A stretch of DNA of 64,000 bases from Conus ventricosus (GCA_018398815.1 CM031614.1:57065064-57129063); one strand, 5' to 3'; shown: positions 11,228 to 25,460, counted from the first letter of the stretch. The notes: generated by a model from the sequence alone, not told the origin. Numbers and translations: made by a program.

Positions 11228-12276
11228 AGTAGATGGTGAACTGAGACAGCACTTAAACAAATAGAAGTTGTGTGTTTTTTTTAGGCATTTAGATGTAGTT
11301 TATAATTGATGGTTTTAATACATACTGCTTGAACAAGATAATTTTTCAAATTTTGTTCAGTTTTAGTGTGCAGTCCAAAAGTTCAATTTTTTTCCTATCT
11401 AACCTTTGGCTAGTGCTTCAAAAATGTTACTGGCCAAATCAGGATTAGGCCAAAAATGTTACCTGCCAAACAATACAAAACCGTAGTCACACAGTGTGTA
11501 TGGTGCGAAAAAGGGCCAAAGGCAGAAAAAGCTAATCCCCCACCTCTTCCCACCCCCATGCCTCTTCACCTTCCTGGCAGTAATGATTACATCAAACATA
11601 CATCATTTGGTGTGCTGAAGGTGCAGGACATGCGTGTTTAACTGTCCAGCAGATGCAAGAAAGATGATGGTTGGACGAGAAAAGCTGTGAGTTGGCGGTT
11701 GTAGTAGCGATGAGCTGCAAGTTTTGTAATCATTTTCATCAGGTCATGTTTTCAAGTCCAGATACATTTTCTGCTTGCCTTGGGGAGTAAAATTCTCGCA
11801 GCTTTCAGGGTTGGCATGCACTGAAATTGCAGTTGGCTTGACATGAATGATTTCCCAAGTTGATTGGTTAGACCAGAAGTAAACTCCTGATGGCTTGTGT
11901 TTGTCACCTCAGGGAAGGCCACAGGTAGAGGGAACCTAGCAGAATTCTGTCTGCTGACTTCGACACAGTGCAGAGTTCACCTTCATCCATCCATGTGTGT
12001 GTTCTACTAACATTTTGTGGAAGTGTTCTTTGGCGGTGTGTTGTGTGTTGCTCGGGTGCGTATTATCTTCTGATGTGTCTTGTGCGTGTGTTTTACGTGT
12101 GTGTGTTACGTGTGTGCACTTGGAGCAGTTCATACAGAAAATTGAAGCGCTGTTTAATATATGTGTTCATGCACTTGCAGCAATGAGTGCAGACAAACAA
12201 AAAAATATTGTGTTTGATATGTGTATAGCAGCAGTGAGAGGACAGACACTGAGGTGCTGACTTGTTCTGTGTGCAG
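11228..12276 (+). other. Intron or upstream sequence, no recognised element
   Basis: Unique sequence leading to the AP2A acceptor at 12276. No conserved open frame, RNA gene or repeat was recognised. Confidence 0.5.
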
Positions 12277-12345
12277 GCAAGAGCAGGGAGGCGGAGGTGA
12301 AGAGAATCAACAAGGAGCTGGCCAACATCCGGTCCAAATTCAAAG
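12277..12345 (+). CDS. AP2A: AP2A exon: [22 protein letters not shown]
   Basis: The acceptor is gtgcag and the donor gtagga. The exon starts in phase 2 (GC completes a Gly codon) and ends after the first base of the next Gly. The encoded N-terminal trunk helix matches the family almost residue for residue. In animal alpha-adaptins this block follows a first exon encoding MPAV...FISDIRNC, which I could not find upstream in the window. Confidence 0.95.
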
Positions 12346-13318
12346 GTAGGACAAACAGTCCTCTGCTCTCCCTCCCCTGTCTCTCTGATTATATCGAACG
12401 GTGTGACCTAGCTAAATTCATGGGGACTGGCAGTGGATGGAGTAGGTGACGCGCTTCTGAAAGGGATACCCCTCGAGAAAGCAAGTATTGTCTCACTAGG
12501 GACCGGCTTTGTGATGTCTTGTGATTCACAGTTAGATCAGAACAGGCTTCTCTGACCTTCACCACTCAGCAGCAGGGCAGGGTCAGTTCGGCTGGGTTGC
12601 CTGATGGCAACCTCAAAATAATTGCTTCTGATGATGGTAGGGACTGGAACTGTGACATAACTCTTGTTTGGCTCTGTGAAGTATGTTTAAAATGATGACA
12701 TGAACGAAATTAATGACATAAAAGTGTGACATGGAAACTTGTGCCTTGTGCCTCGTTTTTATCTGTCAGATCAAAATGTAACACACACACAATATCAGTC
12801 GTGGAAACATGGAACAAACGTAGAAAAAGAACTGTTCTGGGTGCTTTACAAAGCATGACACGGTACATGATTATGAATATGTGCATCAAAATGCACGTGA
12901 TATGGACATGAACTAATAAATGTATAGAGGTACATGGTTGCAGCTCTGATCTGTAGATGTTGTCTATATGTAGAAGTTGTCACACGCATTTTGACATGTT
13001 CTCGTGCATGTTAATACCATGGTCCTTGGAAAGAAAAAAATTAAGGCAAAGAATTTGGCTTTTGCATGCATCCATTTTGTCACATCTGTCTCAGCCTCTC
13101 TCTCTGTATCTCTCTATGTATCTGTTAGATTCTCTCTCTGGCTGCCTTCCCCCAGTTGAGTCCTCCGCATCCGTCTCTCACTCTTTCTCTCTGTGTGTCT
13201 CTCTCTCTCTGGTTAGTGTTTTCTGTCCTAAAAAAAAATTCAGTGTACAGATGTACCATGCCTGGATGATTTTATTTTCTACTTATGTTTGAGCTTTTTG
13301 AGGAGAAAATTAAAACGT

Positions 13319-13385
<67 letters not shown>

Positions 13386-16300
13386 TTCCCTGAGAATGTT
13401 GTTTCTGTTTGTTGCAGGGGACAAAACCTTGGACGGCTACCAGAAGAAGAAGTATGTGTGCAAACTGCTGTTCATTTTCTTGCTGGGCCACGACATCGAC
13501 TTTGGCCACATGGAGGCCGTCAATCTTCTGTCCTCCAACAAGTACACGGAGAAACAGATTGTGAGTCACTGCACAGGATTTTGGACAGGGAATGTGTTGA
13601 AAATGTGTTCACTGTTGTTCTTTTTTTGTGTGTGCGGGCAACAGCTTGCTGTAATGGCTGCCTGATATTGCCCAAAGATACAGTCCTCCCCTCCCACCCC
13701 CTCCTCCCCTCAATCTCTTCCTCGTTCCTCGTTTTCCCCAATCTCTCTTTTCTTTTTCCTTTGTTTGCAACGGGACAATACGGCATTCAATTTATAAAGA
13801 GTTACATTGCCATTTCGAGTTTTTTGTTTGTTTGTTTTGAGTTTTGGTACTATCATATCAGTAATGTGTACCTTCGAGGTGCCCAGTGGCTTCATTGGAC
13901 ACAGCTGTCAGAGCAAAAGCCTTTACGAATGAATTGACTGCCTACAGGAGCTTGTCAGCATGATGTCAGCAGTGGTTCACATGTGCATGGCAACTCGTAC
14001 CTTGATGGAATGTCCTGTGATATCATGATGCTTTTGTTTTCTGTCTACTATACTGGGGCTGCCTGTTGTTTCTCAGCATCACACAAGTTATGTCTCTCGG
14101 CAGTAGGCTTTTTTATTTTTAGTTTTAGTTTATGCATCTTAACACAAACATGAAAGGGTAAAACACGAACATTTCACTCAGTATGTTTTCAGATGCCTTT
14201 TAGCGAATACAAAAACTCTGGGGGGAAAAAAAAGAAGAAATTTTGCTTACAGGAAAGTGTATGACATTCCTTGTTCTAACCCCCATTTCTTTAAAGTCAA
14301 AAATATGATTTAAAACTATGAAACATAATTGTATCCATCGATTCACAAATGAAAGATATTGAGGAGTATTTCTTAGACTGCTGTCACCTGTTTATGGCAT
14401 GGCTGATGGGAACAGCTGGCTTGTTGGCGTGTCACGAACAAGTGCCTCACTTCAGGTTCTGCTACACCGCTCCTTTGTCTTGTTGGAAACAAAAAGATGC
14501 TCTGTTTCTCTCTCTTCCCCTCCCCCTTTCTCACATCTCCACCTCCCTCCCCCTATCCTCCCTTACCCATGCAGATGTTGTTCAGCAATGTGACGTGATG
14601 CTGGGTGTTGTCGTTGCCAGGGTTACCAGTTCATCTCGGTGCTGTCATTTCCAGGGTTACCTGTTCATCTCGGTGTTGTCATTGCCAGGTTTACCTGTTC
14701 ATCTCAGTGTTGTCGTTGCCAAGGTTACCTGTTCATCTTGGTGCTGCCATTGCCAGGGTTACCTGTTCATGTTGGTGCTGTTGTTGCCATGGTTACCTGT
14801 TCATTTGTTCATCTGGGTGCTGTCATTGCCAGCGTTACCTGTTCATTTGGGTGCTGTCATTGCCAGGGTAACCTGTTAATCTGGGTGCTGTTGTTGCCAG
14901 GGTTACCTGTTCATTTGGGTGCTGTTGTTGCCAGGGTTACCTGTTCATCTCGGTGCTGGTGGGGGCCAGCTCGGAGCTGATGAAGCTGGTGGTGCAGTCC
15001 ATCAAGAACGACCTGTCGGGCCGCAACCCCGTGCACATCAACCTGGCGCTGCACTGCATGGCCAACATCGGCAGCCGGGACATGGCCGACGCCCTGGGCC
15101 AGGACATCCCCAGGCTGCTCGTCTCAGGGTAAGGGGGGAGAGGGGGGCTGCTGTCTGATCCACCATGTCTCTGTCGTCTTTAACCAGTCTGATATAGTTT
15201 CAAAGTGAGCTGACTGCAGGCAGAAATTGAAACAAAGTTTAAAAAGAGTTGTCACTGAGTCCGCCAAACAACAGAAGAGACGATTTACAAAACGAAACGC
15301 AGCGCATTCAGGACAATGAAAACAAGGAACGAGCAATCACTTCTCAAATTCTGTGCACGATGGGCGTTGAACCTATTCAACGTCCGTCTTGCACTGAATT
15401 TGAGAAGTGATTACTCATTCTTCGTTTTCATTGTCCTGAATATTGTTTATCTCGCCTGAGGAAGACCTAAGAGGTTGTGTTTTTGTCTTGTAATTTGTTT
15501 GTTCCTGTTGTTTGGCAATCTGACATGACTGTTGCTATGCTTTGGGCAGGTAAAAGTTATTGTAGTTGTAATATCGCTGATGACAAATAATTGTTATAAT
15601 GGTGATGGTCATGTTGATAAAAATGGTAATAGTCATTACCAGCGCCATGAGCGTCATCAGACTAGGAGTATACATGGCCTGGTATTCTCAGCCAGTCGTA
15701 AAGATTATTTTCTATGCCAGATTAAATGTTTTGAAAAAGCTTTTGCACAGTGGCAGCTGGTGTCATTTCTATGTAGTTGGAGTCATTTCTGTTTTAGCAC
15801 TTTGTTGAATGTCTTTGAAAATGTTTTTGATGACAAATTCTGGTGTGGTCAGTGTTGTTGTGTTGCTGTGGACAGGGACACCATCGATGCTGTGAAACAG
15901 AGCGCTGCCTTGACACTTCTCCGTCTACTGCGTGCTTCACCGGACGTGATTCCCATGGGGGAGTGGACATCACGCATCATTCACCTCCTGAACGACCAGC
16001 ACATTGTAAGAGTTGTTGATGGTGGTGGGGGATGTGTGTGTGTGTGTGTGTGTGAAGGGGAAAAGTAAAGGATGGTGGGAGGAGGGGGGGGGGGGATTGC
16101 TGGCATGTATGCATGTATGTTGGCGTAATTGTACTTGTACGTGTGTGTGTGTGTGTGTGTGTGTGCATGCTTGTGTGTTCACATGTTTGTGTTACTATGT
16201 GTGTGTTTCTGTGCATCTGTCTAAATGTTTCGTTTTGTCTGAACACAACGTACCTGAATGTATGTTTTATGTGCAACTACAAACATTTATTCCATACTCC

Positions 16301-16409
16301 ATTTTATTATATGATAATAATAACCAGACGTTTCTGTACTGCCTTACCTGTATGTGCAAGGTAGTTTACAAACACGAAATGATATACTTAATTATATGCA
16401 TGCACACAC

Positions 16410-16470
<61 letters not shown>

Positions 16471-17605
16471 CACACAGTAGTACAGCAAAATAATATGGAG
16501 GGGAACAGCTAGGGCTGGCAATTGGCTGGAATAGTAGTGATTACAAGACTGCAGACCATGTGTACAGTGCTCACCATACCTTCATGTGCAGGGCGTGGTG
16601 ACCTCGGCCACCAGTTTGATTGAGGCCCTGGTGAAGAAGAACCCTGAGGAGTACAAAGGATGCGTGTCTCTCGCTGTTTCTCGTCTCAGCAGGGTAGGTG
16701 CTCTGTCTGCTCTCTTCTTTTTTTCCTTCCAGCTAGAAAACTTCAAAGGGAAGTTACTCATGGGAATGAGGTGAGAGTGAGTTTCCCTTGACACGCCACA
16801 GTTCAGATTTTGCTCCAAATCACTGTATAATCCATGGAAGTATTTTGAGTCCTAGCTTAAGTTTGAGTCAGCATTTAATATTGAACTGATAATTGATCAA
16901 AAGAACAACCAGAACAACCACTCACCAATCATTTTGTCCATTTTGGCGATTTCCACTGATGACATCATTCATAATCTTCAAATACATGACCTTCCCTCGG
17001 CTGACGTCACATTTCAGGCCTTTGCAGTCAGCCATGACCCTGTCTTTGCATCGGGTGGTATCTCCCAAATAGTCCCATTTCTTTGATTTTGATCTGTCTG
17101 CTTGGGACCACCTGGCTTGACCCTTGATGGCCATATGAAAGAAAATGAGGAGAATCAACTTTCAGACACAACAAGTTTACAAAACAATTTAATTGTTGTA
17201 GTCTATATATATATATTCTTAAGCAAGGCCTTCACACATTTATGTTTAGTGTATAGCCTGTAACTGTGAACTATCCCGAGTGATCTTAAGTTGTCTCCCT
17301 TTATTGAGGTGCGGCCATTGTTGGAAGCGCTCCATATTGGTCTTAATTAAACAACATCGAAAATACTTCAGTATGTCTGATGATTCTCATTAATTCTTTC
17401 TTCTTTTTTTCCCCCCCAATGCGTTGACTTTGTTTGCATGGTGATGATGTGAGGGGGACATGTGGCGTGCAGATCGTGACGTCCTCCTACACAGACCTGC
17501 AGGACTACACCTACTACTTTGTGCCCGCCCCCTGGCTGTCCGTCAAACTGCTGCGTCTCCTACAGAACTACCCCCCGCCAGGTCAGAGCACCCCTAGCCC
17601 ACAGC

Positions 17606-17658
<53 letters not shown>

Positions 17659-20600
17659 GTGTGTGCGTGTGTGTGTTTGTGTGTGAGTGTGTGTGTGTGT
17701 GTGTGTGTGGAGAGTTTTGCTTTGAATCTCTGTAGAACATGGTCAGTGTGGATGATTGTGCTGTGAAGAACAGTGGAACAGAATGGATACTACTGTCGGT
17801 GGGCAGCAACTGGGGAGATGGGAGTGAAAATATGTGACTTACAAGCAAGCTTTTTCTGTCATCTACCAGTGCTGTGCATAAGATTTATGTACAATGGCCT
17901 ATTTGAGAAAGCAGATGGAGAAAATAAAATTTTAAAAACCCCAAGGAAATGACCAGTTACTGCAGCATGGTGGATCGGAAAACTTTGAAAGTTATATTTG
18001 TTGGTTTAGGATTTGTTTGTTTGTTTTTCGTTGACAGAGTTAATATATATTTGCTGCGATATGTTTCTTCCGCTCAGATGATTATTACTTTTACTTCAGC
18101 AAATGAGTAATTTTCATCCTTTTTGTTAATTTCAATGTCCGTTTTGTGTCACCGTTGAAGTGAATGTCTATAAATATGATGGCAAATTTGCGTCTGTTTT
18201 TAACGTAGACTCCTGGTTCTGGCGAGGGATGGCACTTGGTATATGATAATTGTGCAGTTCCAGCGTTTTAAATGTACCTTTCCTTCAAACCGAAACTGTT
18301 AGAATATTCAGAAAACATTGTTCCAAGTCCTGATTCCGTACCATGTTTTTTTCAGAGGACCCCAGCGTGCGCACGCGGCTGACGGAGTGCCTGGAGACCA
18401 TCCTGAACAAGGCGCAAGAGCCGCCCAAGTCGAAGAAGGTGCAGCACTCCAACTCCAAGAACGCCGTGCTGTTCGAGGCCATCAACCTCATCATCCACAT
18501 GGACTCCGACCCCAACCTCCTGGTGCGCGCTTGCAACCAGCTGGGACAGTTCCTCCAGCACAAGGAGACCAACCTCAGGTAGGGGGCAGCACTCTGGTCA
18601 CTGGTTTATGTCTGTCCTTGAAAGGGGGATACAGGGGAAGTGGCAGGTCACCTGGCACGGCTGTAATAGCCCTGTAAGTACTGCACAGTGTAAGGGCAGC
18701 GCTGTGGTTACTGATTCCTCTCTCAGTCAGGGAGATGAAGGGGTGTGCAAAGCTGCAAACAGTCCCACTTTCGGCGCAATGTCTTATGCTTGAATGCACG
18801 TCATTCTGCTATTCCGCTTGACATGAAAAAATTCTCCTCACCTAAGAAAAAAAGTTTGTTCGTTTGCACATCTGCCATGCGTGTAGCCAAAGAGCTGTTT
18901 GTAAACTTACTTCCAGTTCAGCTCCTTCTGCTGCCATCCTGTCGAAACCACCTGCTGGACTCATTAATCCTGAGGCAGAAGAGAAGAAGCAGATATTACA
19001 ACAGAAGTGCAGATTCAGGCTGCTTTCTGCTGTCATGGTAGAGGCACTGATGATCCTGAAGTGCAAAAATGAGCCAAGTATTAAGAAGAAGTTTAGTGAC
19101 GGTGTGCTTCAAAAATGTAAAAGAGCAACGATGTATTGGCTGAGACAGAATTCCATGAAAGCGTTTGACTGAAGGAAAGAAAAAGTGTCTGGAATGTCAT
19201 TCTTTTGTTTTTGGTGCGGTAGCGTATGTATTCGTCTCAACTGTCAGGAATTCCTCTCAATTTTCTTAAACATTCCTCTCAAGTATCCTCAGAAGTTGGC
19301 AATTCTGGGTGTGACAGATCAACTAGCGCTGCTGTAGTAACCCTGTAGAGTGTAGGGGCAGAGTGCAGGTCACTGGTTTCTCTCTGTTGGTAAAGGGGGA
19401 AGACAGAGTGGTGACAGGTCACCTAGCACTGCTGTGGTAACCCTGTAAGTACTGCACAGTGTAGGGGCAGAGTGCAGGTCACTGGTTTCTCTCTGTTGGT
19501 AAAGGGGAAGACAGAGTGGTGACAGGTCACCTAGCACTGCTGTAGTAATGTTGGAAGTACTGCACAGTATAATGAGACGGTTGTTACCTGGCAGGTGTGT
19601 CTGAAATGGGATGGTTGTTACCTGGCAGGTATCCTATACTGGAGATCATATGTCTGTAATGGGATGGTTGTTACCTGGCAGGTGTGTCTGTAATGGGATG
19701 GTTGTCACCTGGCAGGTATCTTATACTGGAGATCATATGTCTGTAATGGGATGGTTGTCACCTGGCTGGTATGTCTGTGATGGGATGGTTGTTACCTGGC
19801 AGGTATCTTATACTGGAGATCATAATATGTCTGTAATGGGATGGTTGTTACCGGGCAGGTGTGTCTGTAATGGGATGTTTTGTTGCCTGGCAGGTACCTG
19901 GCCCTGGAAAGCATGTGTCTGTTGGCCACGTCAGAGTTCTCCCATGAGGCCGTGAAGAAGCATCAGGACACCGTCATCACTGCCCTCAAGGTCAGTGCAC
20001 AGGGTGGGGTGGGGGGGTGGGGGGGGGGGGGGGGGGGGGGAGAGGGAATGGAGAGGGAAGAAAGGGGCCAAGGGGAGGGATGATTTGGGTGGGGGGGGGA
20101 GGTCGTCTCACTGCCTGTGGATTGATCCCTGTAGGCCACACCACAAGTGCTGAAGACACAGTTCTTAGCTGTGTTCTTTGTCATAGGCAACATGCTAGAG
20201 GTGTCCTGTCCTTTGCCTTGGTTGTCACGGCACTGTGTTTAGTCCACTTATTGGATGTACACTCTTTACAGTGCTGGTCAGACGGTCTCGGGGAAAATTT
20301 GGGTGATATACACAAGGGATGTTCACTCTACTGGGTACTTTTAAGATGGTCTCTTGGAACCTAGGTGATATAATATGGAGTGTTCACTGTCCTTAGTCAG
20401 CCCTGATGTGGCCCTTTGCGGTCGGCTGGGCTATAAGCAACATTACCTTACCTTACTGTTCTTAGTACTTGTAAGACGGTCTTGGACAGAGAATCTGGGT
20501 GATATGCACATGGAGTGTTCATGCTCCTTAATACTTTCAAGATGATCTCGGGGAATCTGGCTGACAAGCATATGGGATGTTCACTTTCCTTAATACTCCT

Positions 20601-20855
20601 CTAAGTTGTGTCAGACAGGGAACACGGGTGATGTATTTACCTTTACCAGTCATAGAATTGAATAAAAAAAGAAAAAAGGATTCCGGTCCCTAGGAGGCAG
20701 GTTTGACTAGCTGACCTTTTTACATCACACTAAAGTCTTTTCTGTGTGTGTTTTATTTTCATGTCCTCTGATTGTGGTTGTTGTGTAAGGGTTAATTTAT
20801 TTCCTTACAAGCTCATATTTCAACAGTCATAATTGACTAGAAGTTGACTTGTGTA

Positions 20856-20900
<45 letters not shown>

Positions 20901-23900
20901 TAACCCAACAGACGGAGCGTGACGTCAGTGTGCGGCAGAGAGCGGTGGACCTGTTGTATGCCATGTGTGACCGCAGCAACGCGGAGGAAATATGGGGGAG
21001 ATGTTGGAATACCTGGAGACAGCAGACTACTCCATCAGAGAAGAAATGGTGAGGAATGCGATGTAGAGATGGTGTGGAATAACAGGAAAGCTGTGTCACT
21101 AGCTGGCATGGCACTGTGGGTAGTGTTACAGATTCTTGCCTCGGAGGTCGTGGGTTCAGTTCCCAATCAGAGCCATTTACATTTGTTCTTTGTATTTTGT
21201 CCATGATCAGCTCCTAAAGAGCTGATTTTGCTGTGGGTATACATGGGAAGAGTGGAACCACACATTACAGTTTCATCCAGTTAACACATCTCAGAATATT
21301 GCTCAGATTTCCTGATCAGCACTGCAGGTGTCTGTTTCTCTCGGACCCAGTGGAGTTGGGGACATTTGTTTTGAAATTAATCATAGAATACAGCTCTGTC
21401 ATGCTGTCGTGAGACCAGACTGGAACTCCATAACATCATTTTCATCATCCTCATCCACATGTGTTTGAATTAAAAAAAAATTCAACATCATCTTCCTCCT
21501 CCTCGTCCACATCAGTTGGCATTTAAAAGAAAAATCTCAAACTCGGTAGCTCTTCATGCCCTGCTCACATGGTGACCTCAGTTGTTGATTTTCGCTTCAC
21601 GTCTATTCCCTTGGTGAGTTAGCATTGAGGTCACCGGTATCAATGAGATCATGGGGACCGTCCTTTGACGGCTGTGGTTGCACCCTCCAAAGGGTTACCA
21701 TCACTGACTCTGACTCAGCACTGACTAGGCAATTAGTAATGTCAGTAGGGGGCGTAATAGGCGGCTCTGGATCAGAACAGGTGCTACCGAACACGACCGA
21801 AGTTACTCTGTGGTGGTGCAGTGTCTCCTCCGAGGCGTTGCCACCTCAGGGAAGGTGCTCCAGGTGATCGACTGTTAGATTCACGTTCATGCATGAAATA
21901 TGGACACACACACACACAAACCGTTGGAACTTGAAGGGTACTGTGGAGAGCACAGACCTCTGCCAATGGCCTACCGACCCTGGATCTGCCCTTTGATCCA
22001 GATCCACATGACAGATCCATGCTAATGGGACACATTCCTCCTGTCCACCAACATTTATTCAAATTAGATTAGGGTGGTTTTGTTATTGTTTGTTTGTTTT
22101 TGTTTTGTTTTGTTTTTGTTTTTAGTAATCCAGAAATACAGACGAGCCAGTAGGCTCGAGTGAAAATGCAGCCACCTGGACGAAGGTTAAAAAAAAAAAA
22201 AGATGGGTAGTGCTGTATAATGTGCTGTCCCTGGCCCACCTGAATTTCATTTAAAAAAAAGTTCTCTGTGACAATACCAGGCAACACACTACAGAACTAT
22301 ACACAGCAATACAGTAAAACAGTACAATGCCATATCATGTCACTATGTATATGCAAGGAAGGCAGCACACTGGGTGAGAAATCTGTTGTGTACTACATCT
22401 GCTTTTGCACATTACAGTAGAACACAATGTTGTGTCCGTGTTGTGCAGGTACTGAAAGTGGCTATACTGGCGGAGAAATACGCTGTCGACTACACATGGT
22501 ACGTGGACGTCATTCTCAATCTGATCCGCATCGCTGGAGATTACGTCAGTGAAGAGGTCAGTGACAAAAGGCTGCAGCCAGTACACGTGGTGGACATGTC
22601 CTCATGTCTGCGTAGAAATCTGCAGAACTGTCTGAATTGAAGGCTTCACTTTCTGTTGAATTAGTTTGTTTCTTTTTATTGTTTAAGAAGTGTCTGCTAT
22701 CTGTTTGCTTCCTGGCATTTGCAGGCTATATTTTTGGCTGTAGTTGGCAACATTTGATGTGTCTAGCTGCTAATGTTTACTTTTCTGAATACAGTTGAAA
22801 ATCATGGTTTCTTTTCACCACATGAGGTATTGTAGAAAAGCTTTTTTTATGTAAGGCTGAATTAAAAAACAAAAAACAAACAAATGAACAAACCTACAAG
22901 ATGACACAATGACCAGCTACTCATCTCGTGTCTCAGAAGTGTTGTTTTCTTTGCTGGCCCTCTGTTGATAAGCTCAGGCAATGGGCCATGAAGTGTTTTC
23001 AGTGAAAACCCAAAAGCTCCCCATGCTTCCCCTGCTGCTTGGTTTTACACTCCAAAAGGCAGGCAGCTGTGCCTGCCATTGTCCATGGTTGGTCACTTGG
23101 GAATGATTCAGTATGAAGATGTATCTGGGTCTTCACTCTCAGGTCATGTGGGTGCTGCCAATGCTCTGGTGATTTGGGAATGATTCAGCATTAACATGTA
23201 TCTGGGTCTTCACTCTCAGGACATGTGGGTGCCATTTGCAGTGTGCTTCAACTTCAGACCCCGAAATGTTGAGGTTGCTTCCAGAGTTTCCTCCTGGTAC
23301 AGACAAGTGGCATGTAACAGGACCATGGACAGTGTGCGACAAAGAGGAGAGTCCATTCAACAGCGGTGTACAGGGTGTGATAATGAGAGGGGACAGTCCG
23401 TTTCACAGTGCTGTGGACAGTGTAGCAGCCCAGGTGCCATTGAACCATCAGCAGTAACTTGGACATCAGTGCAGACAGTACAGATGTATTGAAAATCGAT
23501 TTTCACTAAGATGGCCGTAACTTAGGGGACCAAGAGGATGTAAGTTGACGTCGTTGTGGGGTCAGCAGTCAAATTTATATCGTGAAGGTTGAGGGTATGC
23601 TGGTGGGTGATAATCTTCCTTTGCATTGAGGACTGTGGTGACTTCAGTGAGTGACATGGTGTTGTGATCTGTGGAACAGGTGTGGTACCGAGTGATTCAG
23701 ATTGTGATCAACCGTGACGATGTGCAAGGCTACGCCGCCAAAACTGTCTTTGAGGTAAACTGGGTTGACATGGTGTATGGTGGGGAGGTTGTACCTTAGG
23801 CTATCCGGTCAGTGCTCTCTCTCTTCATTCTCTGTTCCTTAAACGTCTTGGATGTCTCTTTTTCTCCCTTTATACTCTCCCTTCCCCATCACTATCTCAC

Positions 23901-25420
23901 TTCTAAGGTGTCTGTTCATTCGTTTTGCCTATTTACCCCTTTTCCCCCATTTTTCCTGCTTGTTAATATGTTATGTTTAATGTATTTTTGTTGTTGCATT
24001 GTAATCTTTTTCATGTGTCATTTGTGTTGTGTGTGTGTGTGTGTGTGTGTGTGTTGTTCTAACATTTTTTTTTGTTCCCTGATTAAGATAAATTCATGGC
24101 TTTCAGCCTCCTTGGTTCCCTGTGCGACGAAGGTGACCAGTGGCCCGTTTCTAGCTTCTGTCATGTATGTCTGGCTGAATTTCTGGCACCACCTCAGTTG
24201 TGACTGTGCCGCCCAATGTAGGACTTTTTCCCATTCACTGGAACAGGCTTGTGAGGTGTTGAGAACCAGACATTTTCAACACGGCATTGTATTGACTGCT
24301 TTGTGTAGGCTGGTTGTCATGTGATTTGTGGAAACATGTGCGCAGTATGAGTGAAAACTGTATATTGTTGATTTTCTTTGTCACTGATTTTCTTTTTTTT
24401 TTGTCGTTGATTTTTTTTTTTTAATCATGGTTTACACTGTGATGCGACTGTGCAGGCATTACAAGCCCCTGCCTGCCATGAGAACATGGTGAAAGTGGGG
24501 GGATACATCCTGGGGGAGTTTGGGAACCTCATCGCTGGGGACCCCAGGTCTAGGTACGACACTGTTTCCTTCCTGTCTCTGCCCGCGGTCTGAGTTCTTT
24601 TCAGGCGTGTTGGTTCTCAAATGTGTTTTATTTTTATACTAACCTGTGCTTTGTTTTGTTTTTTTTTTCTTTCAAGCATACTATTTCTCTGGTGTGTTTT
24701 CTTCTCATGTTTCTCTTGCAGTACGTATCCTCCTTTGTGATATGTTTTTCTTAAAATTGGAAGGTGACGAAAAACATGATTGACAATTTCATGAATGTAT
24801 TATTTGGATGCAGGTGCAGTCCCACTCAGTCCATTGAGTTAAGAGTTCTTTGTTGATTTGATTCATATAGAGAGAGAGTTAGAGTTCATGCTGAAAGTGA
24901 CAGTGATGGAAACGGCATTGGAGTTCTTTTTGAATGTGGCTGTGGCAAAGATAACGACAGAGTGCTTAATGAATATGACTGTGAAGAAAACTAGGAATGA
25001 GCGCTTTTAGAAACCAGTGGCGAAGATGATGCTCTGACGTTCCATGGGATAGTTGGCCCTAGGATAAAGAACCAGTGTATTGAACCCTCCAGAATAATCA
25101 CAGAGGTCAAAGGATGCTGATTGGTTCAGCGTCACCCATGACAAAAGGTGGTGAATTGAATCACAGGAAACTAGGCCAAAGTCCATCATTCTCCCAGTCA
25201 GCAGTCTATGATCCCGGGACAGATTTTCTGAGTTGTGTCCCTTGGTATTGCCATACTTGCCTCAAGGGCCTGAGTTGTCCGGTTTAGGGTGCCTTCTTTT
25301 TCATGTAGAGACATGAGGTAAGAGACATCTACCCACGTTTTAAGGATGTTGCTCATAGTTGGCTGTCAGAGTGGTTGTGGTCTGTACCTGCCTCACAGTC
25401 AAAAGCCTCCATCGTGTTGT

Positions 25421-25460
<40 letters not shown>

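Noticed and set aside
14349..14879. 176-codon frame overlapping the start of the 14935 exon
   Set aside because: It reads through the 34-bp array in shifting phases and has no family similarity outside the exon-derived segment.
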